Source: Micropterix aruncella (Eukaryota > Arthropoda > Insecta > Lepidoptera > Micropterigidae). From it: a stretch of 64,000 bases of DNA. The stretch is from contig OX155963.1 of assembly GCA_944548615.1 (NCBI GenBank), forward strand, positions 16,887,575 through 16,951,574. Direction: 5' to 3'. Shown here one piece after another: positions 36,135-47,474 of the stretch (position 1 is its first letter; each line of letters opens with the position of its first letter). Position numbers and translations under genes: made by a program. The notes beneath the pieces were generated by a model that searched no databases, was not told the DNA's origin, and worked only from the letters and a program-made list of their open reading frames with translations.

Positions 36135-36665
36135 ATGACTGCCCAACAAAAAATAAGTGTAATGTATTCAGGTTTCATCTATGTATGTTTACTGTTTCTT
36201 TATTCCACCATAACTTCTAAACGGTCGAACCGATAGAAGTTGATAGACGTAGAAGAAGAAGAAGAAGTCGATAGACGAAGTATGTGGTATTGTTAGAATC
36301 GTTGTCATAACGAGTGTCATGCCAACCCTTTGCTTTCAAATAATGAGAAAGCAGCGTCTTCAATATAAATCACCGTGTTACGCGTTAGCGTAAAAGCCAG
36401 TCGTCATTTGACAGTTTAGTTTTTTTTTCGTTCTTAATCTTCGCGGCCGTCAGGAATAAGCCCGGTAGGTTAACTGTGCTTAATTGTCCAAATATCAAGT
36501 CTAAATGTCCAGATCTCAAAAATGCCAATAAATTAACATAAATATATCGTGTTTAGTGTTCAATGAAAGGTCTGATTGAGTACATTCCGAAATTATTTAT
36601 GTATCTATATAGATAAATACATTAACCACAAATATTTCATAAAAAAACCGTAACAAAAATAATTA
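36135..36665 (+). repeat. Family C repeat, copy
   Basis: Starts actgcccaacaaaaaataag and keeps tttattccaccataacttct. A (gaa)n expansion lies at 36249-36266. The gcagcgtcttcaatataaat block shared with 24748-25060 follows, then caaatatcaagtctaaatgt and tacattccgaaattattt. Confidence 0.7.
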
Positions 36666-36841
36666 AAATACAGTAGCTTTTAGTACTTTTTAATATATTT
36701 ACTTGTTTGTATTTTAAAATCAACAAAAAATTGGCCTTAGAGAAACGGAATACGGGCTAGTGGACAATATGCATAGTTAAGGCAAGGACTTGCTAAATTT
36801 GAATGGTACGGCGTCCCTTTTTATTTGTTTTGAAAGAAAAG

Positions 36842-37145
36842 AGCGTGGCTTACACGGTGGCAAAAGGATTAGGTGGCCTGATCTTACATTGTATAGTTTC
36901 GGGTTCGATTCCTGGCCGGGTCACCATTGGGATAAATGAATTGCATTCACCTTCCATTGGGATAAATGAATTGCATTCAATGAATTGCATTTCAATTCTG
37001 TCGGTCGAATGCAATAACAAGAAACACACTTACCCTACACACATGTTACACGAACAACATACATATAAACACTTCATAGCAGGGTTGGTGGTAAGAGATT
37101 GTCATATGGTAATTAACTCGCCCATTGTGAATCCACAATAAGGAG
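36842..37145 (+). mobile_element. tRNA-derived SINE, with internal duplication
   Basis: B box gggttcgattcctggccggg near 36898-36917 and a diverged A box upstream (ggcttacacggtgg). The body matches the SINE at 17662-18640: acacatgttacacgaacaac, agggttggtggtaagagatt and cccattgtgaatccacaata. The stretch ccattgggataaatgaattg is present twice in tandem (about 36922 and 36955). Confidence 0.75.
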
Positions 37146-37282
37146 TACCTAGTGTGCCTGTAAGATTAACTAGTATAAATTCCTTTTGAGCTCTTAATAA
37201 AACATTTACCTATGGCCAAGATTTCTAAAGACACGTTAGTTTTTATAAGTTTTCGGCGGATACTTATGAAAAAAGGATTACG

Positions 37283-37330
37283 TAGTACTGGTAGTAGTAG
37301 TACTGGTAGTAGTACTGGTAGTAGTAGCTA
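37283..37330. repeat. (tactggtagtag)n microsatellite
   Basis: Tandem tactggtag and gtagtag units. Confidence 0.9.
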
Positions 37331-37397
37331 CCAACATAGCTACATGTACTTATAAAGATATTTGAATATGATTTTTCGTAATGTGGATAAAACTATG

Positions 37398-37712
37398 GGG
37401 CTCTCTAGACCATCAAACATGCTTGACAAGCATTGCGTCGAGGGCTGGGAATTGATCGTAAACCGCAGGAAAAATGCAATTATTTTTTAAAAATATTTAC
37501 CAAAAATGCCTAATTTTGTTTAAAAACCAGGGATTTACATTAATTAGACGTAATTGAATGATGAATGACGTGACTCCCTGGTATAAACTACAAAATTAGG
37601 CATTTTTGGTAAATAATTTTAAAAAATATTCGCATTCTTCCTGCGGTTTACGATCCCCTTCAAGCCCGCCACGCGATGCTTGCCAAGCATGCTTGATCGT
37701 CTAGGGAGCCCC
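37398..37712. mobile_element. Foldback element, long inverted repeat of about 130-bp arms
   Basis: The left arm includes aaaccgcaggaaaaatgcaa and taccaaaaatgcctaatttt. The right arm repeats these in reverse (aaaattaggcatttttggta and ttcttcctgcggtttacgat). The outermost ends are ggggctctctag and ctagggagcccc, with gcatgcttgacaagcat-type palindromes next to them. Arms of about 130 bp around a loop of about 50 bp would form a strong hairpin. The end motif matches the element at 1430-1760. Confidence 0.8.
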
Positions 37713-38079
37713 TTAGGCAAATAGCAAGAAAACCTACCAAACGGCTTTTGACCGAGTACCTCTAACACATATACTAGCCCCCCAAGCAAAAATGCCACAT
37801 CTCAGCCAGAAACTCGTATTGTGGCGTTCCATTTAATAGCCAATCTACCAACTCTCTTTGAAGTTTCAAAATAGCAAAGCAAATAAAAAGCGAACCGTGA
37901 AAAAAGCCTTTCTTAAAATTAGGCAGCCACGCCGTCTACGAGATGACTGTCTAAATATTGTTAGTTTGTTGTTTCTACTCTTTACTGCGAAACTTTACAA
38001 TGGGCGGGTATATTATCATACGACAGTCTCTTCCAAACAGCCCAACTATGGATTGTTTATATGTTTGTGTGAGTGTAAC

Positions 38080-38165
38080 ATGTGTAAATTGTGTAAATGG
38101 TTACCAAGCCGGGAATTCAACCCGGAACCTTACAATGTAAGATCAGGCGACCTCGTTAACGCTTC
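38080..38165 (-). mobile_element. tRNA-derived SINE fragment
   Basis: The reverse complement reads gaggtcgcctgatcttacat, then tgtaaggttccgggttgaat with a B box, close to the SINE head at 17662-18450. Truncated; only the tRNA-like part is clear. Confidence 0.6.
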
Positions 38166-38608
38166 TAAAATAAATTTAATTTTCATATAATGTAGCTATA
38201 TTTTAATTAATTAAACTATATATTTAACCGTATGTATAACAATTAAATTTGCTTAAAAATGGTAAATCATAGATTTTTCAAGAAAAAAATACGGTCATAT
38301 TATAAGCGGAAAAGTAAAGAATAATATACCATACATACATAATAACATATTCTTAAAGAAAGGAAATATAGGTCCGCTTTTATAATTTCACCGTGACAAA
38401 TTAAAATATTACTGCAATCTTGTTATACAAATGAAGTATCCGATATGGGACGTAAGCAACCTTGATTACAGTAACTACAATCATGTTACAACATGGGTGT
38501 AACTACAACCATATTACAACATGGGTGTTACCTACTGGGACACTGATGAGGTAGGTTTCGCTTGCCTCCATTCAATGCCACAATGTTCTACTACTCTGGA
38601 TTCCACTG

Positions 38609-38626
38609 TGCCATTCTATGATCAGT
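38609..38626. repeat. Target site duplication, left, family A copy 9
   Basis: The 18-mer tgccattctatgatcagt is repeated exactly at 39288-39305. Confidence 0.9.
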
Positions 38627-39287
38627 TTTAAGTTGTTACATACAACGCGCGAGCCCGTCACGCCAGTTAGGGTAGTTATTCTTTCAATAGTGGGGTGAAC
38701 GTAGAGACTTATGGGCGAGACATTCCACAGTCGAGCTACGCCAGCATGCCCATCAGAGACCAACGCCTTATCAAGAGGCACTGGGAAGAGAAGCCAGCGG
38801 GCCGACCTCGCACCCTGACCACCAGATTTGGACGGATTACCCCGTCCTCCCGTCAGATCACTGGTCCGAAGTCGTTTGCGCGGACCAGTGACCTGACGGG
38901 ACTCTACCTAATGTTAGCGGTAATCCAGTTTGAATTTATCGCGGACCGTGGCGTCATTAGCCCGTCTACCATTCAGGATCGGCTGGCCAACGGGCCAATC
39001 TCAAGGGTAGGAACGTCTTCCGCGCTGCTTAGGAAACGTAAAAGAGCATTTCTATTCTTCCTCCCACAGTCGATTGGCTAACGCCGCACGATGCCTAAAC
39101 CGCCCAAAAGCGACCGAAAGACATCCCCCAGAGAAATCGATCAATTATGTCGTAATAGGGGAAAATGAAGCCCTTTCCAGGTTCGATCATCTTCGATGAG
39201 GCTACCAGATAGGAGTTGAACCGTGAGTTAAGCTGAACCAAGAAACCGAGTGGGTCTTAGCGGCCCATCTGCATGAGAACCATTAGC
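38627..39287 (+). mobile_element. Family A copy 9, with 18-bp target duplication
   Basis: Starts tttaagttgttacatacaac, carries gcgcgagcccgtcacg and ends gagaaccattagc. Flanked by a perfect 18-bp direct repeat (38609-38626 and 39288-39305), the longest seen for this family. Full length at 661 bp. The ORF at 38695-39081 is within it. Confidence 0.9.
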
Positions 39288-39477
39288 TGCCATTCTATGA
39301 TCAGTCTAAAATCTAAGATAAGCCTGAAACCTAGAATCCCATTTAGAGCTGGATACTTTACATTTTAGTTTTTCTGGTTATCTAATTCGGGCGGATTGCA
39401 CTTTCTAATATTGAGAACGTTTTAATGTGTATTATTTAAGGATGTAAGCATACAGACGCATAATGTCGATATCTTGG

Positions 39478-39759
39478 ACTCACCGATGAGGAAGTTCTAT
39501 GGCGTGTCGGCCAAAAACGCAAGCTATGGCAGACCATCAAACAGCGAAAAGCTGCATACGAACTCCTGCAACTTATGGCAGGTACGAACTCCTGCAACTT
39601 ATGACGGGAAAACTTGCAGGGAAGAGGAGATTAGGCCGTAGACGAAAATCTTGGTTGCGGAACGTTCGAGAAAGGACCAGGTTTACAAGTGTCGCAGAAT
39701 TGTTGTGCCTGGCGAAGGACAAAAAAAAGTATGCAGAGCTGACTGCCAACCTTCACTAG
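39478..39759 (+). pseudogene. C-terminal LINE RT fragment with short duplication
   Basis: The frame reads LTDEEVLWRVGQKRKLW, IKQRKAAYELLQLM, GKLAGKRRLGRRRKSWLRN and ends in a stop after TANLH. This matches the C-terminal region of insect endonuclease-RT proteins (the GKRxxGRRRxSWLRNxR block). A stretch acgaactcctgcaacttatg occurs twice in tandem (about 39557 and 39583) and inserts extra residues. 5'-truncated and therefore non-functional. Confidence 0.7.
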
Positions 39760-40007
39760 TTGGAGAGGCATCCTAAGAAGAAGAATGAAGTTAAAATATG
39801 ATAAAATTTTCAGATAAGCCTCATTGTCAGTTTTCACAGTGCAGGGGCACGGTCGGTTATGAATGGTACAAGGATGTGACAGGCGCGTCACGTCGTCAGT
39901 AGCAAGCAGCGTTTACACTAATGGCATGTGTCAGTCACCATCTGTTGTCATTGGCTGTCACCGGCAATCATCGTTATTTTCTCCGCACTCATCAATTACG
40001 TTTTCCC

Positions 40008-40008
<1 letters not shown>

Positions 40009-40040
<32 letters not shown>
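40009..40040. repeat. (CA)n microsatellite
   Basis: About 15 perfect CA units; the His-Thr repeat ORF across it is rejected. Confidence 0.95.
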
Positions 40041-40043
<3 letters not shown>

Positions 40044-40277
40044 GGGCAATATTGCCCACGGGGTTATTAGCACCGCTGTACCGAGCCGGTACGGCACATA
40101 ACGTCCTGTCCCGTTTGTATAACGACCATATGATCCCAGCTCGCTTTTCAAAAATGACTCCTGCTAACTTATCCATTTAGTTTGGGAGGGGGTGAGTTGG
40201 CCAGACAAAATCATATGAAAGGTTAAGGGGAAAAACGATTGATGTCTTTTTTTTTTTTATGAGATACTAATGCCATC

Positions 40278-40291
40278 TTGTGGCTTGTTCC
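40278..40291. repeat. Target site duplication, left, family A copy 10
   Basis: ttgtggcttgttcc here and ttgtgccttgttcc at 40875-40888 differ at one base. Confidence 0.8.
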
Positions 40292-40874
40292 TCTGGCACT
40301 TCATGTGGCCTCCACGCATGAAGTGCGAGCCTGGGTAGGACTCTGGCCTTATGGTTAGTTTCCCCTGGGAATCAACCTTCTGGCGCTCCTGGACGGTCTG
40401 CGAACCGTGCGGCATAAGCCAATCGATTGCGCACTCTGACTAACAGTCGGGGGAGTCTGGATGCAGTACTATTTCCTATAGAGCGGGGGTGGTTGCGGAC
40501 CTTACGGCGACTGCTCTTGAAGCGACCATCGGCTACTCGATCCTGGGTGAACAGCCGGGCAAAGGATGCGGTGGTCCGCGATAGATTCGGTATACACCGT
40601 TTCACCGCTTCGTAAGGGAGAGGACCGCGCTAGCGACCTCGAACTCGTAACCAATCGAGAGACTGGAGTAATCTGGTCGCAATTGGAAGTAAGGGCGTGA
40701 GTAACACTCCTGGCTATCTCGCGGTTAAGGCGTTGGCCTCTTCGGTTTGTGGCAGAGCTAGACGGTGGACTGTTTTTGTCCTAAGTCTTCTGCGCTCACT
40801 CCAGGGAGATAGAACGACTACTCGTTAAAACTTCCTGAGGTGACAGGCTCGCCCGCTGTAGTCGACAACTCTAG
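40292..40874 (-). mobile_element. Family A copy 10, end-truncated with a snap-back hairpin
   Basis: Reverse copy flanked by a 14-bp duplication with one mismatch. The family 3' end is missing beyond ggcctccac. In its place the first bases are tctggcacttcatgt, so that gcacttcatg and catgaagtgc form a perfect 10-bp inverted repeat around an 11-nt loop. The target duplication lies outside this, so the odd end formed before or during insertion. The frame at 40372-40605 (minus) corresponds to that of copies 2 and 12. Confidence 0.85.
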
Positions 40875-40955
40875 TTGTGCCTTGTTCCCAAACGAATCGA
40901 AGCATGAAACGATTTTCAAACTACCCTTAAATGAAGAGAGAAGAAAACGTATAAT

Positions 40956-41010
40956 GGGAAAGAACGATCAAAGTCCACGCGGTGACGGTGAACATTGATC
41001 GTTCTTTCCC
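40956..41010. repeat. Perfect 16-bp inverted repeat
   Basis: gggaaagaacgatcaa at 40956-40971 and ttgatcgttctttccc at 40995-41010, separated by 23 bases. Likely a small hairpin or MITE end. Confidence 0.8.
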
Positions 41011-41620
41011 GTCAGGTCCAGAGGTGGGGTGGGGTACCTCGGTGACCCTCCGGTTGACGCTGAAGAGGAACAATGATGGGAAATACTGAGCAAGGCCAAT
41101 GACTTTTGATAATTTAAATATAATGCATTTTTTTAGAAACTCACGTATACTTACTTATACGTATATTATTACATTCTTATATTATAGTTTTCTATTTTTT
41201 CTGAGGTGGAATATACCTAAGTAAAATGTATTTTTTTTTTTAACCTCAAATATGTTTGGTTTACAGACTAAATATATTTTTGTCTCACTCAAACCCTTGT
41301 TAAAATATATTTTTTATGTCAGTAAAATTTCAAAATGGAATTGCCGAAATATTAAAAAACTTGACATAAATCGTTTTTTTTCATATAACCCTTCATATTG
41401 TATCATCTGTCCCACTCAGACACTAATTACTTGTACTAATTTATTTTTAATACTTAATAATTAATCGCTTTCATATTTTGACTTATACAAAAATTGCCTT
41501 TCAACGAACTCAGTTAGCAACGTTTCAATAGAGAATTCTTTCTTGAAGAGAAAGCAACTTTCTTGTTACTATATCTCGAAGATTAGTCTTAAACTTAATT
41601 TTCTGAGCTTTAATTTACTC
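41011..41620. other. AT-rich spacer, no supported gene
   Basis: The short frame at 41252-41464 has no family signature. Confidence 0.5.
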
Positions 41621-41621
41621 G

Positions 41622-41799
41622 TAAGGGCAGGGCCACACGATGCGGTGCGGCTGCGACGCGGCGTCTGAGCAGGTGCCGCTGCGGCGTCCTACATACAAAT
41701 ATCCATGGTATCCACAAGGTGCGCTCCGGCGCCGAACCACACGCATAGGCGAAAGCTTTGCGGTGTGGCGCCGCACCGCATCGTGTGGACTGGCCCTAA
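41622..41799. mobile_element. GC-rich MITE with inverted ends, about 178 bp
   Basis: Left taagggcagggccacacgat, then gcggtgcggc; right in reverse ttagggccagtccacacgat, then gcggtgcggc. The interior also carries a gcgccgcacc-type palindrome. The GC content is far above the AT-rich surroundings. No coding capacity; superfamily unclear because no target duplication could be fixed. Confidence 0.7.
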
Positions 41800-41800
41800 C

Positions 41801-42985
41801 GTTCGTACCTATTTACTGAGATATATTTAGTGAGATATCACAAATCATGTTGCAATGCATGTATTGTGTTATATTTTAATTGTTTTCTCAACTGGATTCT
41901 GACAACTTAGCTGATAATACAGATGAAGGCTACCGCGACACTCGCCACTATTTTCCCTTTTTATCTAGACGTAAAAAATAATAATTTCAGCTATCATTGG
42001 CCGATGCGGAAGAAGAAGATTTTATTATTATTGTTCGTGTTTCGTAATTGATGAACCCCATAAATTTAATATTATTCGATTAGTGTCAAGACGTTATAGT
42101 ATAACCATATCAGGCGTTTACACATTTAACGATAGGCGTGAAAAACTTACCGAAGTCCTAATGATAACTATGGCAGTTAATATTTCGCCTACTATACTAT
42201 CATATACACGTTCAGTAATAGTCAATAGTAAGTAGTAGAATTTATTTTTTAAACAATCAATAAAGCCAATTAGAATTATGTAAAAGCGACTTCGTTCAAT
42301 AAGAATACTAATTTCAAAGAGTTTGATAATAAACCGCTGTTCATATTTGAACAAGGCGTTTTACTAGAAACAGCGGAAGTAAGAGCCGACAGAAAATAAA
42401 CATCCTCCAAGCCTTTCAAATAAATTAGTCATCTAACAGAAAATGACATAGGTAGATCACACAGTAACTGTAACAATGGTTTACAAATGTTGTAAATACC
42501 TTTCCAAACACTTATAAGTCTTAGATCATTTTAGTGACAACTGTTCTAAAAACCTCCCCAAACTCTTATAGGTCTTAACTGATTTCAGTGACATTGTTCA
42601 TGTGATGCTACATTTATTTACTCCGAATCACTAGTCTATACTGAAACCGGTTATGTGCAAGTTTGGCTCGTGCGCCAAGGGTTTCGTACCTACCACATCT
42701 CAACGAATGCATAACAACGATGAAGAATATATTATAATGTTTATCTATATAAGAATGTGCGCCAACCAGCTTACTTCTATTCCTCCGTATAATTGATTAT
42801 AAAGCGTATCAGATTGCTCAGCGTCGTACAACAATTTGGCTCAAGGATTACAAGGCGTCATACACGGATTTTACTAGGAAGCGCAACGTATAGATGGCAC
42901 TCATAGTTCCAAAAATTAATTAATTTCCTGTGTTATTTCGCATATACGAAATAATTAAAAATTAATTATTTTGTAATATGCGATT
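41801..42985. other. AT-rich spacer, no supported gene
   Basis: The frame at 42118-42354 (minus) has no recognisable motif. Nothing else seen. Confidence 0.5.
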
Positions 42986-42989
42986 TTCG

Positions 42990-43495
42990 CTCAAGAAGCT
43001 CTTTGCGAATTTTATTACAATAAGAGCTCGGCCATATCCCACGAGAAAGTACATCGGCATGACACCAGGAATAAAACTCAGTATCTCCAACCGTTCGTAG
43101 CACGTACTGCCAAGTTTCAGTCTACTAGTCGATACATAGGCCTGAAACTTTTTAATAAATTGCCTGAAAGACTTAAAAGCGATTTAAAACATCGATATTT
43201 TCAAGAGATCCATCCGAGTTTATCTCCTTAAAATTAACATGTATGCTCATAACGACTTCTTAAAATATTGTAAAAATACATAGCATCGTATCTAACCATT
43301 TAATCTAATACACATTTATTGTCAATTGTTTTGTTGTAAACTGTTATGATATAGTCTTTGTTTTTGTGAATTGTAAGTTTAAAGTTATATATTGTATATC
43401 ATCTCTTGGCTAAATTGAGCAACTAGTTTAAGATTAATTTAATGCCATTCCTACACAATTGTTATGGTTGTATTGGAAATAAATACATTTATCTT
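42990..43495 (+). mobile_element. LINE 3' fragment with RT C-terminus and 3' UTR
   Basis: About 43037-43228 translates without a stop as HEKVHRHDTRNKTQY, then RYIGLKLFNKLPERLK and a tail. The HxxxTRxK then xxGxKLxNKLP pattern is the C-terminal signature of jockey/CR1-type insect LINEs. It is followed by an AT-rich 3' UTR and aataaatacatttatcttta at the end. 5'-truncated. Limits approximate. Confidence 0.65.
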
Positions 43496-44399
43496 TATCT
43501 ATTAAATATTTATTAATAAGTAAGATAGGTGGTTACTTCAAAACCTCTGACCGTTGGTGGAGTAAAGTTCAAGATGTTATGATCGGATCCTGTGGAGCGG
43601 TTTGTGTCGTTATTGCATTTTAACTACAATTTTGTCAAATAAGATTTCGTCGACTATATGTCAAGCTAGCATAACCAAGCGGATAAAATTGCGTAAAGCG
43701 AATATCTCTCGCGTAATAATAAGAATAACCACTATTCCCTTATTTTGTCGGTCCTTTTCATCCTTTGATAAACTCGCCTCAGACGCTCGACAACTTATTC
43801 CTCTTGTTAGTATTCAATTGCGCGAAGTTTTCCTCAGAGGCCCCTCAATTCGCCCGCTACGCACATATCGATTTCTCCAGAGAATATCGCCTTAGTTGAG
43901 TTTGAAATATTGAGCGCTGGCACTCGCTTTAGTATGCGATTGGAAGGTCTACTGGGCCGAGCGTTCGGGATAGATATTTAATTCGATTCATGCTGACTGA
44001 CGTCGTATCATCTTCGATTCTTCTGGGAAAATAAAAGCATGTCAATAACGAAATATAGAGTTATACTCATACGAGTAAGGAAACCAGCTACTAGTGATAC
44101 GCTTTATTTAATACTAACTTGCTAATAATATTCGGTTACCATCCTTATCATACAATTTCTCATTACTAATTACATTGACTGTTTATGGTATATTCTTAAG
44201 TCCATGCTTCGATCTATAGGCTAAAATAAAGATATTAAAGGTAATATTTTTATTTTGTATATTTTGTATATTTTTATTAACTAATATTTAGTATTTAGAT
44301 CTATTTTATAATTATTCGACTACTTTTATTATCTATTTCGACTACTTTTATTATTTAATGATTATTTTGATTTTTTAAAGATTTTTTTTAGTTTGTTTT
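43496..44399. other. Spacer, no supported gene
   Basis: The frame at 43602-43895 has no known domain. Nothing else recognised. Confidence 0.45.
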
Positions 44400-44890
44400 A
44401 CTTCCCTGCAGAGGAAAATTATTATGAACGCACTTCCTTATGTCTCTGACTCTGTGTGTATTTCTTCACGATAGCGCCCAAACGCTTCATCCGATTGAGC
44501 TGAAATTTGGCATGCAGGCATCATTTGGTCATGGCAAGAGGTGAAAAGATTCTAGTTAAAATCGGTTCAATCTCGAAATATTGGACTTACAGACTTGAAA
44601 TTCGGTACACAGACGCCTTGTTGGACCGAAACCGCATTGTGAAATATTTGTTGGAATATCTCATATACAGGCTACACTAACAATATATAAATTATGTCAT
44701 ACATTGCTATCAAATATTACCGCCGTTTGTTAGGGCTTAGCCTAGAAACGAACTGCGCCAGGCAACCCAGCCGGCGCGTTGGACGCCCCCCGCGCGCTCT
44801 TCCACCACCAGGCGCCGCCCAACCGAGTTCATCCTCCGGCCAAGAGACGGCTCATTGATTTTATTTATGAAATAAATATTCAGATGAATC
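44400..44890 (+). repeat. Family B repeat, copy
   Basis: Contains cacgatagcgcccaaacgct, tttggcatgcaggcatcatt, atattggacttacagacttg and gatgaatcagcccttggcct, in the family order. Confidence 0.75.
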
Positions 44891-45183
44891 AGCCCTTGGC
44901 CTCTTTCCGGTCGCGAATTCGCTCTATCTTGTGATACCTGACATTATTTTAAGCGATATTTTTTTAAGTTTTAGATTCCAGTGTTTGAGTTAAGTTAATA
45001 TTTTTTAAGCCAATCGTTTATTCGCGGTGCGATCATGCAATATTACCTTGAAGGTTTAATGTTACCCGATTTGACTTTATTCAAAGAGCTTATTTATCTA
45101 GCACATTTTCGATCTACAATAAGTTATGTTTATTTTGCGAAAGAGGTGAGAAAATATATTATTTTGTAAATTGTCTTATGGTT

Positions 45184-45192
45184 AAAGGGATA
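45184..45192. repeat. Shared 9-bp target sequence, first of three
   Basis: aaagggata occurs here, at 45905-45913 and at 46590-46598, exactly between and around two consecutive family A copies. Confidence 0.9.
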
Positions 45193-45904
45193 GTAGGGCG
45201 GTGTCGACTACAACGGGCGAACCCGTCACCCCAGGCTGGTATAACGATATGTGATCGTTCTTTCAGCCGTGGGATGAGCGTAAAAGACTTAGAGACAAGA
45301 CAATCTAATGTCTAGCTCGCCAACAACCCGTTAGAGACCAACACCCTACGGCGAGGCACCAGGAATGGCACGGCAGCCTCGCCCCCTAACTACCAGTTTT
45401 GGTAGGATATCTCCGTATGGAGTTAACCTTCAGGATACCTCCATCCTACCGACTGGCCCGAAGTCGCTTACGCGGCCTCTACCTGTTGTATTACAGCGGT
45501 AATTCAACTTGAATTTATCGTGGACCTGGGCGTTCTTTGCCGGCAGTGCCACACAGGATCGAGTGGTCCATGGTAATTTCAAGAGTGGCACGACAACAGG
45601 TCAACATCCACCCCCGCTGCTTAGGAGACAGTATATTGCCATAGTCTCCAGACTTCTTCAGCAATTAGTCAGAGTGCACAACCGATTGGCGTCTCCGAAC
45701 GGCGCGCAAACCGTACAGTAACGCCGGGACGCAATCCCGCCAGGAGAAACCTGTCCACCAGCTTTGAGGCCCGAGACGCGAGAGTCTTGCCCGGAGTAGC
45801 CTTCTGCACGTGGAGGCTTCTGAATAGGAGCTGAATCGTGAGCTGAGCCGATCCGACAACAAAATGGATCTTGTGGCCCAAGCTGCACGAAACCATTCGC
45901 TAGT
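45193..45904 (+). mobile_element. Family A copy 11 (712 bp), first of a tandem pair
   Basis: Starts gtagggcggtgtcgactac and ends gcacgaaaccattcgctagt. Belongs to the same subfamily as copies 7 and 14. Bounded by aaagggata on both sides. The frame at 45509-45721 and its minus-strand shadows are inside. Confidence 0.9.
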
Positions 45905-45913
45905 AAAGGGATA

Positions 45914-46589
45914 TATGGAGTTGTCAACTACAACGGGCGAACCCGTCGCCTTAAGAAGTTTTAACGATTAGTCGTTCTCTCTCCCGTGAAGTGAACGCAG
46001 AGGACTTGGACAAAACAATCCATCGCCAAGCTCCGCCACATGCCCGCGAGAGGCCAACGCCTTAACCGCGAGATAGCCAGGAATGTTACCCAGCGGGCTT
46101 ACACTCACGCCCTTGCTTCCAATTGCGACCAGATTACTCCGGTCTCTCGATTGGTTGCGAGTTCGAGGTCGCTTGCGCGGTCCTCTTCCTTACGAAGCGG
46201 TGAAACGGTGTATACCGAATCTATCGCGGACCACGGCATCCTTTGGCCCGCTGTTCACCCAGGATCGGTTAGCCGATGGTCGTTTCAGGACCAGTCGCCG
46301 TAAGGGCCGCAACCACCCCCGCTCTATAGGAAACAGTACCTACCTCTTCCAGACTCCCCCGACTGTTAGTCAGAGTGCACAGTCGATTGGCTTACGCCGC
46401 ACGGTGCGCAGACCGTCCAGGAGCGCCAGAAGGTTGATTCCTAGGGGAAACTAGCCCTAAGGCCAGAGTCCTACCCGGGCTCGCACTTCATGCATGGAGG
46501 CCGCCGGATGGGTGTTGACCCGTGAGTGTGACCAACCCTGAACAGAATGGGTCTTCGTGGCCAACCCAGCAAGGGCCCATTAGCTCCCC
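45914..46589 (+). mobile_element. Family A copy 12 (676 bp), second of a tandem pair
   Basis: Starts tatggagttgtcaactac and ends gggcccattagctcccc. Belongs to the other 3' subfamily (with copies 2, 3 and 10). Also bounded by aaagggata on both sides, sharing the middle copy with its neighbour. It holds one of the longer family open frames (46083-46454). Confidence 0.9.
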
Positions 46590-46599
46590 AAAGGGATAG

Positions 46600-47467
46600 A
46601 GCAATGTAGACGAATAGAGTCGAAAAGGTTGGGTATTTAAAAAAAACTCATTTAAGGTTCTGTGACCTTAACTGAGCATTTCCCCATTAGCTGTATAGAA
46701 ACATTTAATATTTTGTGTAGAATAACATGTATGAATCTACGTAAAAGGTCATTCCATAGAGAGAAATACAGCTATTGTAATTTGTACAACGATGCAAACG
46801 CTGCATGTTTCAAAAAGTTCGGACGTGTAAATTTCACGCAGTCGCGAACAAAATAGTTGGATTTGGTAACGCGGAGATAGGCTTGAGCAAACGTCGGAAC
46901 AATACAACCCGACCTTTTATCACTTCTGCTGCTATTATTACCGATGAGAATGGATGAGATTTTATTTACTACATTTTGCAAAACGTAAGTATTTTAAATC
47001 CTATTTTCTATATTATTCTATTTTATTTTATAGTTCTGAAAAACATTCATATTTGTTGACTATTAATGATTCTATGTTTAATTTTGACAAAAAAAATATT
47101 TTTACTAATTTTGGAAAGTTTTAATAATTTGAAATACTTTTGACTATTTTAAACTAGTTCTTTAATTTTAACTCCATCTATAATCTACTTTTTTCTAAAT
47201 GATATTTTCTTTAAAAAAATGTAAATAACATATACAGATAGGGGGCTAGATTGCGTTTCTCTTGAACTAAAATCGGAAATTACTTCATGTGAAAGAGACA
47301 GAGTAGTGCATCAGAGCGGAATGTGAAATGAATGGTTGTAACTTTTCCGCATTAAAACTACCCACCGAAGATAAAGCAGCTAAATCTAACACCGCATGAA
47401 ATGTTTTCAAACTTATTCAGGCGACTATAAGTTCGACAGGTAGTTTTGGTGCGGGAAAGGTCTGCTA
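46600..47467. other. AT-rich spacer, no supported gene
   Basis: Frames at 46662-46856 and 46772-46981 (minus) are opposite-strand overlaps without features. Confidence 0.5.
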
Positions 47468-47474
47468 TAAATTC

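Noticed and set aside
38695..39081. 128-aa ORF as a gene
   Set aside because: Lies wholly inside a family A copy with an 18-bp target duplication.
39863..40180. ORF with His-Thr repeats
   Set aside because: Spans a (CA)n microsatellite; no other feature.
45193..45904. Terminal inverted repeats for family A
   Set aside because: The ends (gtagggcggtg and actagcgaatgg in reverse) show only weak resemblance, and target duplications vary from 8 to 18 bp, which does not fit a cut-and-paste element.
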